64,000 nt of DNA, taken from Zeus faber (lineage: Eukaryota > Chordata > Actinopteri > Zeiformes > Zeidae). The stretch covers positions 3,784,065-3,848,064 of the forward strand of contig OY482853.1 of assembly GCA_960531495.1 (NCBI GenBank). Reading direction: 5' to 3'. Positions 47,646 through 58,080 of the stretch are shown piece by piece. The translations under genes and the position numbers were made by a program. Each line of letters opens with the position of its first letter. The stretch's first letter is position 1. The notes beneath the pieces are model-generated. The model saw nothing but the letters and a program-made list of their open reading frames with translations, was not told the DNA's origin and did not search any database.

Positions 47646-48850
47646 GTGACTCCATAAACAACACCGGCCGACATCCGTCTGCCTGTCTGTCTCTTTGTCT
47701 GTCTCTTAATCTGTCTGTCTGTTGGTCCGTCCACGTGTCTCTATCTGCCTGCCAGTCCCTCTGCCTCTTTCTCTGTCCGTCCGTCCGTCCGCCTGTCTGT
47801 CCGTCCGTCCGTCTGCCTGTCTGTCTGCCCGCCAGCCCGCCCGTCCGTCCGCCTGTCTTTCTGTCTGTCCGTCCCTCCATCCGCCTGTCTGTCCATCCAT
47901 CCATCCGCTTGTCTCATAGTCTGCCCGCCAGTCCGTCCCTCCGTCCGCCTGTCTGTCCGTCCGTCCGTCCGCCTGCCTGTCTCTCTGTCCCTCCGTCCGC
48001 CTGTCTGTCCGTCTGTCCCTCCATCTGTCCCTCTCTTTCTCTGTCCTTCCATCTGTCTGCCTGTCTCTCTGTCTGCCCGCCAGTCCATCCACCTGTCTGT
48101 CCGTCCGTCCATCCGTCCGCCTGTCTCTCTGTCTGTCTGTCCCTCCGTCCGCCTGTCTGTCCGTCCGTCCGTCCGCCTGTCTCTCTGTCTGCCCGCCAGT
48201 CCGTCCCTCCGTCCGCCTGTCTGTCCGTCCGTCCGTCCGTCCGTCCGTCCGCCTGCCTGTCTCTCTGTCTGTCCATCCGTCCATCCGCCTGTCTGTCCGT
48301 CTGTCCCTCCATCTGTCCCTCTCTTTCTCTGTCCTTCCATCTGTCTGCCTGTCTCTCTGTCTGCCCGCCAGTCCGTCCCTCCGTCCGCCTGTCTGTCCGT
48401 CCGTCCATCCGTCCGCCTGTCTCTCTGTCTGTCTGTCCCTCCGTCCGCCTGTCTGTCCGTCCGTCCGTCCACCTGTCTCTCTGTCTGCCCGCCAGTCCGT
48501 CCCTCCGTCCACCTGTCTGTCCGTCCGTCCGCCTGTCTCTCTGTCTGCCCGCCAGTCCGTCCCTCCGTCCGCCTGTCTGTCCGTCCGTCCGTCCGCCTGC
48601 CTGTCTCTCTGTCTGTCCGTCCGTCCATCCGCCTGTCCCTCTGTCTGCCCACCAGTCCGTCCCTCCGTCTGTCCCTCTCTTTCTCTGTCCATCCGTCCGT
48701 CTGCCTGTCTCTCTGTCTGCCCGGCAGTCCGTCCCTCCCTCCGCCCGTCTCTTTCTCTGTCCGTCCCTCCGTCCGCCTGTCTGTCCGTCCGTCCATCCGC
48801 CTGTCTCTCTGTCTGCCCGCCCGTCCGTCTTTGTGTCGCTCTGTCTCTCT
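47646..48850. repeat. 1.2-kb (CTGTCCGT)n array with higher-order units
   Basis: Tetramers CTGT, CCGT, CCAT, CCCT and GCCT in ordered blocks. Recurring modules of about 60 bp contain TGCCCGCCAGTCCGTCCCTC. A larger ~288-bp unit recurs: GTCTGTCCCTCCATCTGTCC starts at 48011 and 48299. Both strands are open across nearly the whole array: 420 codons plus (Leu/Ser/Cys/Val/Pro) and 440 codons minus (Arg/Thr/Asp/Gln/Gly). These are composition effects, since stop triplets cannot form in the tetramers. Confidence 0.93.
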
Positions 48851-50291
48851 GTGCTGTCGCCTGGGAAGGCGTCGGCTGCGCGGCGAGGACGAGGCCTCGT
48901 GTGAGTCCTCGTGGGAGCGTCAGGGGCAGATTCCGTCTCCCTGCTGCAGCCGCTCGGGCGCTGGAGGCCGTGTGTTTGAACTCTCCCTGCACTAAGCGGA
49001 CAAAGTCCTGCGCTCGCCGTTCAAACACGGAGACGCAGCGTTGAGTGGGCAGAGATCTGGATCCAGAGCTTGTGAAAACAGAGGGGGAACCGGGGGCGAC
49101 CGGAGGGGGTAAGAGGGAACGCCGAGCCTTTCTCTGGCGCTGATGAATGGGAGTGCGTGGACGATGATCTTATAGGATTTGCACAATCCCATTTTGTCCC
49201 AAAATGATTAATCTCTTTTCACGCAAAAATGACTCATGTGAACCTGTCACTCAAGTCTGGAGCTTTGTAAATTCGAATCAACCAATTGCTTCTTCAATAT
49301 GGTTATTTTATTTTATTAGACGTTAATGCAAATGTTTGATCTGAGGGGGAAAAAAAGACTTGAGCCCAGGATTGAATTAGGTTGGGATCAAATTGATTAT
49401 TTGATACCAAATAATTGGGTTGTCATTGGATGACGGACAATTTCGTCGAGCTGAAGTGGGAATAGAGGATATCACATCAAAGGTATCTCATTTCATTTTG
49501 CGAATCGACATGATTGGATTAAGGTACAACGCTGGGAGTCGGTGAATATCACAAGATTAAAATTTCCTCTCGTTTAACTTGATCAAAATGTTTGCGACTC
49601 GGGGGAGGCGGTCGGACTTCCAGGCCTGTGTTTTAACATCTGCTGCAGATGTTACTTCCTGCGGCTTGAGGCTCGCGTAATTTGCCTTTGTTGCCTCACG
49701 CCGTCCTTCCACGGCTGCTTTGTTTTGTTGGCTTCACAGACAACCAAAGATGTGATGAAGTCTCGTGACTCTGTTTTCTTGGATCCACCAAAAGAGAACA
49801 GGTACCAGAGGTTTAAGATAAAACAACACACTGAGACACTGCGTGGAATAAGAATTTAAAGGGTTAATCCAGATTTTAGTCTTGGATCCTGAGTGGTTTT
49901 GAATGCAGCTACCTTCACAACTATTTTTCGACGCACGGCCATTTTCTCCATCCGCCGCACAAGGTGGATATTGCCCCGCCCTGTGACGGAGGAACATGGC
50001 GGTCGACACAACGCTGGCCGAGCTGGCGTCACGTTGGCTTTGAAGGGCGGAGCACCTCTGCACCTCATTACACTGCCGTGGTTTATGTACCTGCGCCGCA
50101 TCCTACGTGGTCAAGAGGTTCCTGGACCCCTGCTAGCACCACGCCTCCTCCTTTCTGACTGCACCCACCTTCCCCAGTGAGGTGCTAGACACTGAGAGCG
50201 GGTGAGACTTCAGTGACGAATATTCAGCTGGTTGGTGAGTTTATTTTGTACTTTTTATGTGTTAATTTTGTTTTTCTGCAAGTACACACAA
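48851..50291. other. Unique DNA, no gene recognised
   Basis: 48860-49150 is CpG-rich. 49200-49580 is A/T-rich and repeat-free. 49890-50180 has CpG-rich sequence with ACATGGCGG (YY1/ETS-like core) and frames of 64-109 codons on both strands, no domain. A promoter is possible but unsupported. Confidence 0.45.
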
Positions 50292-50592
50292 GTATGAATG
50301 TATGTATGTATTTACAGTATGTATGTATGTATGTATGTATGTATGTATTTACAGTATGTATGTATGTATGTATGTATGTATGTATGTATGTATGTATGTA
50401 TGTATGTATGTATGTATGTATGAATGTATGTATATATGAATGTATGTATGTATGTATGTATGTATGTATGTATGTATGTATGTATGTATGTATGAATGTA
50501 TGTATATATTGATGTATGTATGTATTTGCAGTATGTATGTATGTATGTTTTTACAGTATGTATGTATGTATGTATGAATGTATGTATGTACA
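50292..50592. repeat. (TATG)n microsatellite
   Basis: About 300 bp of ATGT with rare TTTACAGT and GAATGT interruptions. Gives Met-Tyr-Val-Cys and Ile-His-Thr-Tyr frames, by-products. Confidence 0.95.
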
Positions 50593-50815
50593 CTTTGATT
50601 ACCAGTCCCTTATCTGACCATCATTACCTGCATCACCCTGCCCAAAAGTTCAAGGCACAGTAGCTTGTAGGAAGCATTCATTTGTTCTCATCAATTTTCA
50701 TAAAGCCTCCAAAAATAATTATCAATATCAATATCTGCCTGTTTTACATGGCTTTCAGGATAATAGGATGCAGTAATGTTTCCACATTGGACGGAGAAAC
50801 AAACAAAAAAAAAAG

Positions 50816-50875
50816 GTGTGTGTGTGTGTGTGTGTGTGCGTGTGTGTGCGTGTGTGTGTGTGCGCGTGCGCGTGC

Positions 50876-50909
<34 letters not shown>

Positions 50910-50916
50910 ACGCGTG
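50816..50916. repeat. (GT)n with alternating GCGC, Z-DNA prone
   Basis: GT dinucleotides broken by GTGCGCGTGCGCGTGCGCGT at about 50860-50879. Strict purine-pyrimidine alternation over 100 bp is the classical Z-DNA sequence type. Confidence 0.9.
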
Positions 50917-51586
50917 TCCAGGCTGAAAGCTGCAGACTCCCTCCCACCTTGGAAGTGCCAACGCTGCATGTCAGTAATTGCATCCATTAAGGTCATTTTG
51001 ATTTTAAACATGCTAATGCTGATGTTAAAGAAAAAGCCTTGGCAGACATTCACCGCTCAATTAGCAACACGTGAGACTGAGATGCTAAGAGGTCGGTCCC
51101 GCACCTCGAGTGACCCCGGCCCCGCAGCCCGGGGATGGGTTGTTTTTATGGATTATCAGGTCTTTGGAGAGCGCTGGAGAGGGCCTGCCATGGAAAGGCG
51201 GTGATTAGGTACTTCAACTGTCTATAAATCCAATTATATATGAATTACTAGCAGGGCGACGGAGCCTACTTGTGTCATCTTAACGCTATGGCGAGAGTGC
51301 AGCGAGCTTTATCCCGTGGTCATTTTGCTCTTTTCAATAGGCGCTAAAAAGCTGTTTTGATTCACACCATAAGGTATTATAGTAATAGTTTAAGGCATTA
51401 TTACTTAAAGTACAAAGACATGGAACAAATCTTCCCCAATTTAATTTTAAATATACAGTCACACAGTTTTCCACCAAAATGAATCGATAAAGTATAGATT
51501 TTACGGTTGTCTTTTTTCCCATTTGTGGAATACAGTTTTATATCATAAAAGAAAAAGAGTTTTGTACGATAATGTTCTAGTCTTTA
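50917..51586. promoter_or_regulatory. Candidate conserved non-coding element
   Basis: 50960-51260: CAGTAATTGCATCCATTAAG, CTCAATTAGCAACACG, CCAATTATATATGAATTAC. Repeat-free with clustered ATTA cores. Untested for conservation. 51260-51586 is A/T-rich unique DNA. Confidence 0.3.
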
Positions 51587-51633
51587 ATGTGAATGGATAT
51601 ATGGGTATAATATACGCATATATCCATTCACAT
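51587..51633. repeat. 17-bp inverted repeat with 13-bp loop
   Basis: Arms ATGTGAATGGATATATG (51587-51603) and CATATATCCATTCACAT (51617-51633) are perfect complements. Could be the core of a small palindromic MITE or chance in A/T-rich DNA. Confidence 0.85.
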
Positions 51634-51721
51634 AAAAGCATATGTTGTAAAGCACACATATGTGTTTATTTATTTATAAGGATAAGAACAGGTTAATAAG
51701 CAGGTTAAATAATAAGCGTGA

Positions 51722-51741
51722 GATATATATCTATATATATA

Positions 51742-51807
<66 letters not shown>
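51722..51807. repeat. (TA)n(GT)n(TA)n compound microsatellite
   Basis: TATATATCTATATATATATG, then about 12 GT, then about 15 TA. Confidence 0.92.
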
Positions 51808-51810
<3 letters not shown>

Positions 51811-52242
51811 AGATGTTTCTGGAGCTTCCTGTTTCATCATCTCTAAACCTGAATTAAAACTGAAAATAAAATCAGTTGGGTCCCGAAACGAAATGACTCT
51901 TATTTTCGTTCATTGTTTTAAATTTTTTCCCCTTCACTTTGTGTGATTCTTTATAAATGAATTATCCTTGATCTGTTGAAAAAATGTCAACAACAGCATT
52001 AACCGAATCCACTAGATTGATAATTCTAGCTCCCATGGTGGTGAGAGAGGACGCTAAATGAAACTGTCCTTTTAGTTTTGTACACTCCACTGGCCGTTTG
52101 GCCTCTAAATTGAGCTAAAATTCGGCTGAAATGGGTTTGTAAAACAGATAATACAATAGACAATAAACCATAATAGAAACTAACAGAAATGGCCAAGCGA
52201 TAATAAAACAAAAACAAACCCAAACTGAACATCTCGGCCAAA
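51808..52242. other. Unique A/T-rich DNA, no gene recognised
   Basis: No domain or repeat assigned. It ends at the TTAA start of the next mobile element. Confidence 0.55.
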
Positions 52243-53280
52243 TTAAAGGGGACATATCAGAAACAGAAACAGTCTTTAATCATCACACGACACTCCACAA
52301 CACATGCTTGCACACACACACACACGCACATGCTTGATGGTGGCCGGTGAAATGGCTCCTCTGCTTTTGACCCATCCTGGCTTGTCCTTCCTCTGGGGGC
52401 ACAGCCAGGAGCAGTGGGCAGCGTACGTGGACGCGCCCGGGGACCAGGTGATAAGTGTCCATCGCTGGTCAGACCATGATGGGTGCATGTTTTTGGTGGG
52501 GGTCCTTACTGACGTGAGGTGGAGGAAACCCCATGTGAGCATGGGGAGAACATGCAAACTCCACACAGAAAGGCTCCTGTTTTGGAAGATAACCCGCCGG
52601 AGCACGGTGCCAACAGCGCCCCAGGCGGGAATCGAACCCAGGACCCTCTTGCTGTGAGGCAGCAGTGCAATGCACTGCGCCACCGTGCCTCATTATGCTC
52701 ATTTCCACTCTCTATTGTTCTGGGACTCCACTAGAGTGGGTTGCACGTTCCACAGTTCAAACAAGATTATTATAACATTATTCAACTTGGAGTGGCCCTT
52801 CACGCAGCCCCTAACCCTAACCTCCGTTTGAGCTCCTGTCTCTTTAAGGCCCCGCCCCCTCCCTAAAAGGCCACTTTCTTCTGATTGGCCAACTTCAGGA
52901 GGCGTGCCGAGGGGCGGAAACCGTCAACTTTCACTGATTTCACCTGATCGGTCCCCAAAAGCTGTTTCTGTGAACAAACAGATTTGAGGCGAGAAATAAT
53001 CAGTCCAGTTGCTGAACCTTCACTCATATTAGATCTGCACAGAACAAGGTTTCCTTCAAGACTCTGTTCCCTCTTTGAGGCGGAGCTTGGCTTTTTACTT
53101 CCATTCAGTTACGGAAACGTCGAAAATAAAATTAATAAATCTACGACCTATAGTAACCTAACGTGGACACACACACACACACAGAGCGAATACTCACATT
53201 TCCTTCATTGGCAGTTTTGTCACGGACACTTGGCATTAATTCCTCTTTCGTTTAAAAGATTTGTGCTGGTCTGTTCTAGT
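52243..53280 (+). mobile_element. TTAA-type DNA element hosting a SINE
   Basis: Begins TTAAAGGGGACATAT at 52243. After the SINE (52260-52690) it resumes with CATTATGCTCATTTCC, so the intact start resembled the fish family 'TTAAAGGGGACCTATTATGCTC'. The interior has GTCTCTTTAAGGCCCCGCCC, TTCTGATTGGCCAAC and GATTTCACCTGATCGGTCC. A TTAA target fits piggyBac or Kolobok superfamilies; assignment uncertain. No transposase frame; non-autonomous. The right end is not clear. Confidence 0.6.
52260..52690 (-). mobile_element. V-SINE-like tRNA-derived SINE, minus strand
   Basis: Read from 52690: a tRNA head with A-box-like TGGCGCAGTGC and a perfect B box GGTTCGATTCC (52638-52628). The conserved body GTGTGGAGTTTGCATGTTCT, CTCCCCATG, GGTTTCCTCC follows. 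The 3' part contains CCCACTGCTCCTGG, GGATGGGTCAAAAGCAGAGG and ATTTCACCGG, then a CA/GT patch and TGATTAAAGACTGTTTC. This is the organisation of vertebrate V-SINEs with LINE-derived tails. Flanks CATAT and CATTAT are a plausible short target duplication. Confidence 0.85.
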
Positions 53281-53514
53281 TTGTGACTTTCGTTGCCGTG
53301 CTCCAAGCTTGTGGGAGACACGGACGCCGCACGGCGACGCACCGACCTCTCACACGCCGGGATTTTCTGTTCCGTGTAAATGTCGGAATTTGTTTTTTAT
53401 AAAAATCAACAACAAAAACACAGTTTTTATTGGTTCTGTTTGGAGAAAGGCACAGCAGATGGGATGGAGCAGATGACCAGATAAGGACATCCTGCTGCCT
53501 GAGTGGGGCTTTCA
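53281..53514. repeat. Third, diverged relative of the 54.05/58.98-kb repeat
   Basis: 53395-53470 (AACAAAAACACAGTTTTTAT, then GGTTCTGTTTGGAGAAAGGC, CAGATGGGATGGAGCAGATG) parallels 54095-54170. In addition 53195-53275, ending TTTGTGCTGGTCTGT, parallels 54320-54400. Order of the modules differs between the loci. Confidence 0.5.
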
Positions 53515-53800
53515 GGGCCCTCCGGCACAGAGACAGACCATGTGGTTGAGGAGACACCAGTTTACTGTAGAGAGTGGTGGCAAGTGGCAAGGTGGAACAA
53601 GCCCCGGAGCAGATGGACAGCATGTCATGACAAGGGCTCCTCTCCTGAGTGAGTGTGGGGATGGAGGTATTACCTGTTGCTCGTTAGACCAACCAACAGG
53701 CAACAGGGCTGCAGCCACACTGACCCTGGGCCCCAATTATCTAGCCCCAGGACAGGTGTGGCTGCTCAAACCACACAGTCCCCACACCACAATGTGTATG
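53515..53800. mobile_element. Dispersed repeat, longer copy
   Basis: Shares GAGCAGATGGACAGCATGTC, GGGCTCCTCTCCTGAGTGAG and AGGTGTGGCTGCTCAAACCA with 43496-43592, and contains an internal segment (GTTGCTCGTTAGACC to TAGCCCCAGGACAGG) missing there. No domain in its frames. Confidence 0.6.
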
Positions 53801-53847
53801 GGGTCAGATCAGATGGATAGTCAAAAATAAATGAAAATATCACTGCA

Positions 53848-53955
53848 TTTAAAGGTCCCTAAAAACATGTCTTGTAGTTTTTTTTTTTTCTGAAAATACC
53901 ACTCGGATTATACATTCTAGCCATTCTAACATGCCTCTAAACCATCCTGTTCTCC

Positions 53956-53958
<3 letters not shown>
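53848..53958 (+). mobile_element. TTAA-family fragment
   Basis: TTTAAAGGTCCCTAAAAACATG opens it; ACATTCTAGCCATTCTAACA and TGCCTCTAA then match the reverse complement of 57770-57800. It leads into the GT array at 53959. Confidence 0.5.

Positions 53959-54026
<68 letters not shown>
53959..54026. repeat. (GT)n microsatellite
   Basis: About 34 GT. The inverted relative at 58977-59235 is also bordered by a GT/AC array on the same side, so the microsatellite probably travels with the element. Confidence 0.95.
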
Positions 54027-54027
<1 letters not shown>

Positions 54028-54052
54028 GCTTTAAATGCAAACGAGCTGCTGC

Positions 54053-54335
54053 TCCCCACATCCACCCTCGAACTAGAAGGAGACAAATAAAATACATCTA
54101 CAATAAAAAACACACTGTTTTTATTGTTTTTTGTTTGGGGTAACGTGCAGCGGATCGGGCAGAGCAGCTGACAGTCAACGTCAACGCCAACATTTTTATT
54201 TCTTTCAGACGGGAGGACGGTGGGAGAGGAGGGTTAAATACGGAAGAGTCCTGGGAAAACGGGAGGGTTGCCAGGTTCGCCTCAAAAGAAACACACGGCA
54301 CAGTTGTTTTTGAGATACTTACATTTCCCTCGTTC
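54053..54335 (+). repeat. Dispersed repeat copy A of inverted pair
   Basis: From CCCCACATCCACCCTCGAAC to GAGATACTTACATTTCCC. Near-identical, by eye in the high-80% range, to the reverse complement of 58977-59229. It contains a ~35-bp segment near 54234-54268 (TTAAATACGGAAGAGTCCTG) absent from copy B. A small hairpin, CAATAAAAA with TTTTTATTG, lies at about 54100-54127. Not a known family to me. Confidence 0.8.
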
Positions 54336-54431
54336 GCAGTCTTGTTACGGACAGTTGGTATTAATTCCTCTTTCTTTTAAAAGATTTGTGCTGGTCCGTG
54401 CGGCTCCCAAGCGGGTGGAGTCACTCAGATT

Positions 54432-54446
54432 GGGGGGGGGGGGGGG
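54432..54446. repeat. Poly-G run of 15
   Basis: Fifteen G followed by CGG; a second G run of 8 occurs at 54799-54806. Confidence 0.9.
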
Positions 54447-55878
54447 CGGTGCCATTCTAATGAGGCCCCAAATGAAGTAGAAAAGGGTCAGAAATCTGAG
54501 CGGCTCGTTTCATCACGTTTTGAGATTATAGAAATGACGTCACAGCAACATGGCGGCACACACCGGCGAACACGCTTCCCTTTGCGTACGTGTCTTTTTG
54601 TTTGAGGAGACACGCCGACCTTGGGCGTCCACGATATCCCCATTTACGCTCAATTGAAACACGTTTTTCTGGTAAGGGGGTCACACCCCCGACAGGGAAT
54701 TACCGAGTTCTAGGTTCCATGTGAACGCAGCGTCACGTGCTGTCGCAGGCTTCAGCGCAGTAGCAGTAGTTTTAGGACGGTTCCAAAGGTGCTTGACTGG
54801 GGGGGGCGGCGCCGCTGGAGTGCTTTTATTAAAATAACATAATTTTTAAAACACCTCCATTAAAAACATTTCCTCTATTGTTGTTGTTTTTTTGTTTGTT
54901 TGTTTTTTCAAAATTAACCATCCAGTAATTGAACACCCCCCTGTTTGTTCCCTGCTCTTAAACGAGCCAGACTAGTGGTAAAATAATTTTAATTGAATAT
55001 TCCATCTCAATGTATTATTTTTCAGTAAGGAGCCATGGGATGAGGGGGGAATAATGTGGAGCCAGCCGGTCCTTTTAATTTGCCGGTTATGAATAACCCG
55101 CCACAGAGTGATACAAACCTGATCACCCTGTCGGGAGTTATTCTGTAATAATGACCAGCTGGCTGCACATTATCCCCTACATAGTTCTCCTTGGTTCCCG
55201 GTCCGGCAGTCATCAGCCGCTCCAGGGCCCCCGTCGGCCTCGACGCCTTCCAAGGCCCCAGATGGAGAGCGAGGTCAGAACAGGCTGATTGACAGTTACT
55301 AGAATAATGGACAGAAATCCCCACGATGGAGGAACCCGTCCCCCGTGTCTTCCTGTTTGTTTCCATCTGTAAAACAGAACTAACTGAAGTGTAATTTGAG
55401 AAAAGTCTTTATTCTTACCTCGGCCCCCCTATGCAATTCAATTCTTTGAGTGAGTTCAAGAAGCCAAGACGCGTTGTTTGTCACTTTCTGACACTTGCGA
55501 TTTTATATTTTTTTGGGGCGTCGGGGGTCGATAATGGTTGCCTATTGATTTCCTGTAAACTGTACAAACAGGTCAAACTGTTTTCTTCGACACCAGGAGC
55601 AATTGCTTGTCCACCCACTCAAGAAAACCAAAGTAGTTGTCGGCGCTTTGTACAGACGCTGACCTTTAGACGTGTAAACGCTCCATTCGGGTACACACGC
55701 AGAAGGGGGAAACTGTGGGCGTCGGTGATGACATTTAACACCTTCTGCTGATATAAAACAGTAAGTCAGAGGCACAACACTTCAGCATCATTACATCACT
55801 AACCCTAGATTAGGAATCATTTCAATTAATTTCCTCCAGGGATTAAACGCATGTGTGTGTGTGTCTGTGTGTGTGTGT
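54447..55878. other. Unique DNA, possible conserved element at 55.0-55.3 kb
   Basis: 54483-54590 with CAGCAACATGGCGGCACACA may belong to the TTAA family. 55000-55320 is repeat-free with TTTTAATTTGCCGG, AATAATGTGGAGCC and GTTATTCTGTAATAATGACC, like conserved non-coding DNA. 55431-55751 has a 106-codon frame without domain. Confidence 0.4.
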
Positions 55879-55900
55879 TTATTATTATGCATAATAATAA
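55879..55900. repeat. 22-bp perfect palindrome TTATTATTATGC...
   Basis: TTATTATTATG joined to CATAATAATAA without spacer, just after a GT patch (55852-55878). Confidence 0.85.
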
Positions 55901-57509
55901 ATAATATTATTATGCCGGTGGGCCCCGGGCCTTTTGGTTGTGTTAATGCAAAGGATTATGGGTCTGGAGATGTTATGTGTCTCCATTGTGTGCCCAGTGG
56001 TTGGGGATGTTCTGTCGTTGTCGGGCTGTGCTGTTTGTGTTTGGGTGGGGTTGACCCAGACTGCGTTGACCACGACCGGGCCATGACGTTGACTGACGTA
56101 GCCGGTTATGGCCTCAGGGGTTCTGCGTGTTATTGTTGTCTGTGAAAACAAATGGCAGCCGCCCCTGCTGGTCGCGTGGCGTACGGGATGCTGGCGGTGG
56201 CTTATAAAAAGAACGCTCTGTCTCGACCGAATTCATTTGTTTGACGGCGCAAGCTCACCACCGTATAATATATTGTTGTATTTATTTATTCCCTTGAAAT
56301 AAATCATGTCATAATCCCTAACTGGTACCAAACAAACTCCAACTCCAGAACCTACAAAAGTATGTTCTCACACTTCAATTTAAATGACAACATGAACTCT
56401 ATGCACCGGGGCTGCTGTCAAATGTTCACAGTTTTATGACTACAATAGATGGATGGATGGATAAATACTTTAGATATTTTATTTATCCTCAGGAGGAAAT
56501 GCAATGTCCCAGCAGCTCACATTCAAAAAATAATAAGTAAATAACTAATAATAACGAACAAAAAAAATAATGTAAACGTGGCAATACATTGATATTCAGG
56601 ATAATGGAAATTCAACCTGAACATTTTAAACACTACAAACCTGAGGAATATAAGCAAAACAAACAAAAACAAAGGAACAGTGAACATGCACCTCCACCTG
56701 CTCGCACGTCTCTCCACTGTGTCTGCAGCAGAAGAGAGGGCGGTGCATCCAGGTTTGCAGCGTGGAGTGTTTTTCATCTTGTGCCACACGAAGAGATTCT
56801 CCCAAACTCTCTGACAATGGATCTCATTGATCAGCTTTTTTCTTGACAGAAACCAACAAAGGCCGGAGTTGTTCTGAATATATATATATTTTTTGCCGCA
56901 CGACACGGAATCTTTTCTTTTGGATAGAATTATGCAAAAAAAATTTTTGCAAAAAAACGATCCACCTGGGGAAAAAGTAAAAAATCAAATAAAAAAATAA
57001 TCCATGCTTTCTATTCTTATTTTCTTGTTAGATTACAAAGGATTGATTGGAAAAGCGCTGATTTTTAAAACCCCAGGTTTCATTCTTTCTGTGGATTAGA
57101 GACGACGGGCGTGATTATCTGCTCATCGTGCAGCTATTCATTCATGATCTGTATTCATACTTTGTTCACAGTGTTCCAGCCCATGACACATAGCGACATG
57201 TCGGGTTCATTGTGAAATGCTTCATAGCTTGTTCATTCAAGAGCCCACGTAGTGCTTTTAGGAATCCCAAAGTTTAATTCAGCTTTCTCCCTGACCGTAA
57301 AGGTGAAAAATGTTTAATATACCGATAGAAAGAAATCTGAAGTGTCTATTTGATCGTGTCAGAAACAGGCTCGGTCTAAGGCAGGTGATGAGGTGAATGG
57401 GTTATGAAAGCCCGTAATAATAAGAAACGGAAAGTTGTTTTTCCATTATTTTTCATTCATTCATTTCATATTTTTCATATCATGATGAACACACACACAC
57501 ACTAAATGA
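55901..57509. other. Unique DNA with one interspersed repeat tail
   Basis: 56447-56520 (GATGGATGGATGGATAAATAC, then TTTATCCTCAGGAGGAAATG, CCCAGCAGCTCAC) is the common teleost repeat end '(GATG)n ACTTTATTGATCCC GGGAAATT'. The rest is A/T-rich unique sequence. A 127-codon minus frame at 56523-56906 is Phe/Leu-rich with no domain. Nothing seen at 56900-57500. Confidence 0.45.
56158..56173 (-). promoter_or_regulatory. CTCF-like site GCCGCCCCTGCTGGTC
   Basis: Resembles the reverse CTCF core GCGCCCCCTGCTGGCC at 13 of 16 positions. Weak, single-site evidence. Confidence 0.2.
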
Positions 57510-57906
57510 GGCCTCATAGCGAGAATATGAATAAAGATTCAGAAACTGGATTGAAAATTTCTAGCCTCAAATTTGTTCAGAAACCGATTTTGGGGTACTT
57601 GATGAGGTGAAATCAGTGAAATGAACCCGGAAGCCATGCTCACACCAAATTGGCTCACAGAACCTGGAACTTGTGCTCAATCCCCAATGGCTCAGAACTA
57701 GGGTCTTGGCTGCTCATTCACAATGAAAGCGAAACCCACTGAAACAGCCCGTTTTGGAACAGTCCAGCATTAGAGGCATGTCACAATGGCTAGAATGCAT
57801 AGTAGAGTAGTATTTTCACCAAAAAACCTCAGCAAGATGTTTTGGGGGCCTCAGAGATCTATATTAACATGTGTAAAAAGGAACATAATAGGTCTTCTTT
57901 AACTGA
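57510..57906 (-). mobile_element. TTAA-family element, minus strand
   Basis: On the minus strand it starts TTAAAGAAGACCTATTATGT at 57906. It then has ATTCTAGCCATTGTGACATG (compare 53910-53932) and CTGATTTCACCTCATCAAGT, GAGGCTAGAAATTTTCAATC, CAGTTTCTGAATCTTTATTC (compare 52938-53030). It is thus a fuller relative of the pieces at 52.2-53.1 and 53.85 kb, in opposite orientation. Confidence 0.6.
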
Positions 57907-58080
57907 TAACAGTGAGTCACATTTTATGCCTATCGATATATTTGTATTATTTATCATTAAAGCAATATAAATATTGAATCATTATCATGGATTTTATCAT
58001 GTAGGTGTCATCATTGTGCCAAGAATGCTTCTGCAAAAATACTTTGACAAACGTCATCAGTGTTGAACAATTGTTTATTT
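57907..58080. other. Unique A/T-rich DNA
   Basis: Short A/T-rich spacer with no feature recognised. Confidence 0.5.

Noticed and set aside
47642-49028. 420- and 440-codon frames on opposite strands, the longest in the window
   Set aside because: They coincide with the CTGTCCGT array, whose tetramers cannot produce stops; the peptides are pure low-complexity repeats.
52628-52690. Possible tRNA gene on the minus strand
   Set aside because: It is the head of a V-SINE-like element, with SINE body and tail downstream.
52811-52823. Telomere-like CCCTAACCCTAA
   Set aside because: Only two units, within a mobile element; not a telomeric array.
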